From the NCBI GenBank assembly GCA_034509925.1, contig CM067533.1:594001-658000 (forward strand): a stretch of 64,000 nt of DNA, given 5' to 3'. Shown piece by piece: positions 60,648 to 64,000 of the stretch (position 1 is the stretch's first letter; each line of letters opens with the position of its first letter). The notes under the pieces are model-generated. The model did not search any database, was not told the DNA's origin, and was given only the letters and a program-made list of their open reading frames with translations. The position numbers and the translations under genes were made by a program. The stretch comes from Hirudinaria manillensis. Its lineage: Eukaryota; Annelida; Clitellata; Hirudinida; Hirudinidae.

Positions 60648-63249
60648 ATGGACGAATTGCAGAGTGAACTTGTAACGATAAAGCGTTTGCGTCCTTGCAT
60701 TATCTCATGTTCTATGTTATGGGTAATTCTCACAGGATTAGCCATGACAGAACGAGGTTAGTGATGGGAAACCAGGGTTAGGGTTAGACGTAACTGTATG
60801 CTCTGTGCTTGGCATCGTAGTCCGTCCGTAGAAAATCCATCTAGAGAGTTGTGATGAGAGTTTTTGTTGATACCCTTTTGGGGAGAGACAGCCTGGTATT
60901 GAAAGCTTGAAGAAAGTTCATATGCGCTACTTTAATTTTGTAATTAATGATACTAATTCGATTTTATTTGCAGTTTATGTTGAAGGGCCGGGTCTAAGGT
61001 ATGTCATGAGAGGACAGACTTTGAAGTTAAAGTGTAGTTTTGATGGTTTAACAATGAATCTGAATTGGTTCGACCCTCAGCAACGCCATCTGACGGCCGA
61101 AGAGGGTTCTGTGAAAATCACTAACTCCCAGTGGGTTAAGTTTTTTTTTGAAATTTCTTTCGGTAATTTTTTTGTTTTTGTTTTTTTTTTTTGCAAACGT
61201 TTGATGTTAATGTGTGATTCGATAACTTTTTGTAATTAGAGCCTGCATTTATACTAATACGGTTGGGAATGTAAGTTATATAATATTATTACTATTATCT
61301 CTAACCAGCTGAAATCCAATGCTTTGAACGCAAGCTTCGAGTAATAGGATAATTTTTGAATATTTGAATTACATTCGAGTATCTAATTTTAAATGTCAGA
61401 CAATTATTATTTAATATTTTTCTTTGCAATAAATTCATTTTATGTTCCAAACATTTCAGAGTTTTTCCCGATAACCGGTCAGAATGTAAACTCGAAGTGC
61501 TGAAAATTACACCTGACAAGGAAGGTATTTACACCTGTAAGAGCGATAACACCAGCTTTGATGTTCATGCCATTGTTATCGATGGTAAGTGGAATAGCGA
61601 AATGATGATGAATTCTGGATAGGTGACAAGCAAAAGACAACTCACAGGCGGGGATCTTTAGTTCCTAACCCACTCAGACCCTAACCTAGCCCTACTCAAA
61701 TCCTACTCAGACCCTACCCTAACCCTGCCATACTTCCTGACCCTGAAAATGGGTGAAATTTACTAAATGACAGTAATAGAAAACATTAGTAATTCACACC
61801 TATTTTCATTCAGTACTGAGAATTATAAGTTAGTTATTAAAAGTGACATTTTTCCACGGTCACAATCTTTCTCATGCAAGATGGTCCCAAACTTTTTCTC
61901 TTTTTAGATAGTGACAAATGTTTTCTACATCTTGGGCTCAAACCTCTGCTACGCCATAACTTTTATCATAGCTTTTTTGGTGAGGTTATGCCAGATACGA
62001 TTTTTGGACAGATAGAAGAACTAGAATTTCATAAATATTTAAAACAATAATAATTTGTATTTGAAATTCTATTTTATGTGCAATTTAACAAAACGAAAGT
62101 GTAAAATTATAAAAAAAATTAGTCGTCGGTTTACTTCAAAGAGCTTTTGTACTTTTTTATAAAAAAAAAAGGTTTTAGGGAATAAAAATTTTTGAGCTGT
62201 CTACCTATTAACACGTTTTACTCATCCACAACACATGCGTTCAACCTGAGCTTGTATGATGGAGTAGTTTTTCTCTGACATTTTCATTGCATTTAAAGCC
62301 AAATCCCTGTTATGTATGGAAACACAACTTTATGGGATCATCCTCTCACTCACATTCACAAGACATTGAAGTCGATGGTCCAAAATTCCCCCAAGATTCA
62401 CTCCGATGACCAGTTTATAGTCAACTTCTTCATCTTACATATGAAGCGGTGCCCATTCACAATCCAGAGCTCTCAAAATCATTCAATCCCTCTTAAAGCG
62501 AACCATTTCTACCTTCAGCAGCCAAGGTGTTACTGATGGCACATTCATTTTTCTTACTTTACAGTCCTTCAGACGCAGTCTGCAATTGGAACCACTTCCT
62601 ACAATCTGACATGTTCACTGGTTGCTTCAAAACTTGATGCTTCTGAAATACGAGCTTATTGGGAACTCCCCAATGGTGACCGAATTTACGAATCGACCAC
62701 AAAGTTGAAGATGGGTTTATCGAAGTTGAAGAATTTTATGTGGTTGATCGTCGATGGCAAATGTGAGTTTAGGAAGTTCATTGCACTGAATATTTATGCA
62801 AATTATTCGACAATTTGTTTTGTCTTTTTTCAAATAACATAAACAAAAGCACTGCATATCACGGTATTTCAAATGTATTTCCAATCCATTCACTAAGAAC
62901 GTTTTGCTCGACATAATTTCCAGATAGTTCTGGAAAATTCTATTGCGCTTTTGAACTACCACGAAAGAATGTGAGGGCCGAGGAATCCTTTGAGATCAAA
63001 CATGAAGGTCAAATGTCAAACAATTTTGCAAGAATCATGACATAACGATAATACTAAAAGTGGCACTGAGGATGATATTGAAGTTTTCTGGCGGGCAAGT
63101 TAGATTGATTTTTCTACTTTATATGTATATTTCACTTTTTGTTTTTAGGTATCAGCGGGAAGACCCTACATGTAACCATAACTATAATCTCTACCAGCAA
63201 GTTCAGTTATGACTACTATTTACCTAGTCATTATCTTCCAAGATTGTAA
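60648..63249 (+). CDS. Two-Ig-domain protein, gene B (paralogue without a transmembrane helix)
   Basis: Exons 60648-60756, 60974-61130, 61460-61584, 62565-62762, 62924-63007 and 63149-63249 join in phase to 257 aa. Exons 2, 3 and 4 are 157, 125 and 198 nt, exactly as in gene A. Both genes begin M(D/E)E(L/V)Q. Exon 1 carries a hydrophobic segment (CIISCSMLWVILTGLAM). Ig 1 has LKLKCSF, LNWFDPQ and KEGIYTCKS; Ig 2 has YNLTCSLV, RAYWELPNG and GKFYCAFELP. The last exon (GISGKTLHVTITII...LPRL) has no membrane-length hydrophobic run, so the product is probably secreted. The first donor is GTTAGT (60757-60762); the phase-0 alternative GTAATT would break the frame. Other donors: GTGGGT, GTAAGT, GTGAGT, GTCAAA. 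Confidence 0.8.
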
Positions 63250-64000
63250 TTGTCTCTGGCTTCCAGAAGAATCCATTAGAGTTGTCTGAGTACGTTTGAG
63301 CTTGCAACAAGTTGTGAATGTTAGTTTTATTTTGCAATAATAAAATAAAATAAGAAAAATTAAATTTCGTCAATTTTTTTAATGTCTTCATAGGCCTCGG
63401 CCTCTGGTTCGCAGTCGATTTTCGCGAGTGATCGATTAGCCACAATTTTGGTTGAGATATCTTAAGTGGTAAAGTGTTGTAGGATTGTATGTATTTTTGG
63501 TACATTTTGTGTACCTCGACGACCAGACGCGCCCGTGTTTGTTCTGTGTCCTGTTGCGTTGATTTTAATAAACCGTTTAGATCTCGATATTTTTGGAGTC
63601 ATAACATAAACGATTATAATTAAAATATCTTTTATTTGCATCTGACAATGTAAGATTGGGGATTAACCAGGCTTCTTTTACTCTGTCAGATGATCTCTCC
63701 CATGCTGGTTCCAGCTTCAGCGAGCTTAAAAAGCGCCATCTTCTGAATTGATTAATAATAATTTTTTCTAAATCAATATAATTAATATAATAAAAATCAA
63801 TGAAACCCAATCAAAAATTTAAAATTTTGAGTTGTTTTGAATCGCAAACGAGGTGTGTGCCCAATTTCGTAACCGCTAGCGTTATTTATTTTTTTTATGC
63901 TCGTGACTAATTCTTGATTCAAATTTTGGTTCAAATTATTATTATATCGAAAATGAAAATGGTCATTAATGTTTGGAGGACAATTAGCATCTAGCGTTGC
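63250..64000. other. Downstream region of Ig gene B
   Basis: AT-rich, with AATAAA near 63340 and 63569 that could end the gene B transcript. No further gene recognised up to the window edge. Confidence 0.4.

Overview
This window comes from the nuclear genome of an invertebrate animal, probably a bilaterian. It has spliced genes with GT-AG introns, two HES repressors ending in WRPW, a DOK-like docking protein, immunoglobulin-domain receptors, a GTP-type PEPCK, and abundant (TTA)n, (ATG)n and (GGAT)n microsatellites. I cannot name the phylum. RNA polymerase II RPB1 looks fast-evolving and has an unusually short CTD.

Positions 1-5.5 kb are a tandem array of U1 snRNA genes with a ~606-bp unit. 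Each unit carries one canonical-looking U1 and one degenerate U1-like gene. Positions 5.9-14.2 kb hold three intronless genes of the mRNA-making machinery: UAP56/DDX39B (+), TFIIF-beta/GTF2F2 (-) and RPB1/POLR2A (-). At 15.4-16.5 kb lies a three-exon secreted protein with a PAN/apple-like region followed by an ILEI-like region. At 17.6-21.0 kb six more U1 loci are dispersed: two canonical copies within a segmental duplication, a third canonical copy, two full-length variants with altered 5' ends, and one that has lost its Sm site.

Positions 21.4-24.0 and 29.7-34.8 kb carry two tandem HES (hairy/E(spl)) genes with matching intron positions, separated by gene-poor, microsatellite-rich DNA. Positions 39.2-43.6 kb (-) encode PEPCK in 12 coding exons (636 aa). 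Positions 45.3-49.4 kb (+) encode a CTR1-type copper transporter in 5 exons (201 aa), with fragments of a non-LTR retrotransposon in one intron. Positions 50.8-54.8 kb (-) encode a PH + PTB docking protein in at least 8 exons. Positions 56.6-63.2 kb (+) hold two tandemly duplicated two-Ig-domain genes with nearly identical exon lengths; the second has lost its transmembrane segment.

The most interesting theme is splicing. At least three classes of U1 gene differ at the 5'-splice-site recognition sequence. One well-preserved variant (start 19812) has ACUAACCUG instead of ACUUACCUG and predicts recognition of GTTAGT donors. A phase-compatible GTTAGT donor sits at the first intron of the second Ig gene. 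Of 38 donors I could place by reading frame and phase, only one is GTAAGT, and eight have a pyrimidine at +3. All exon structures were read by eye from frame, phase and homology, and are not transcript-supported.
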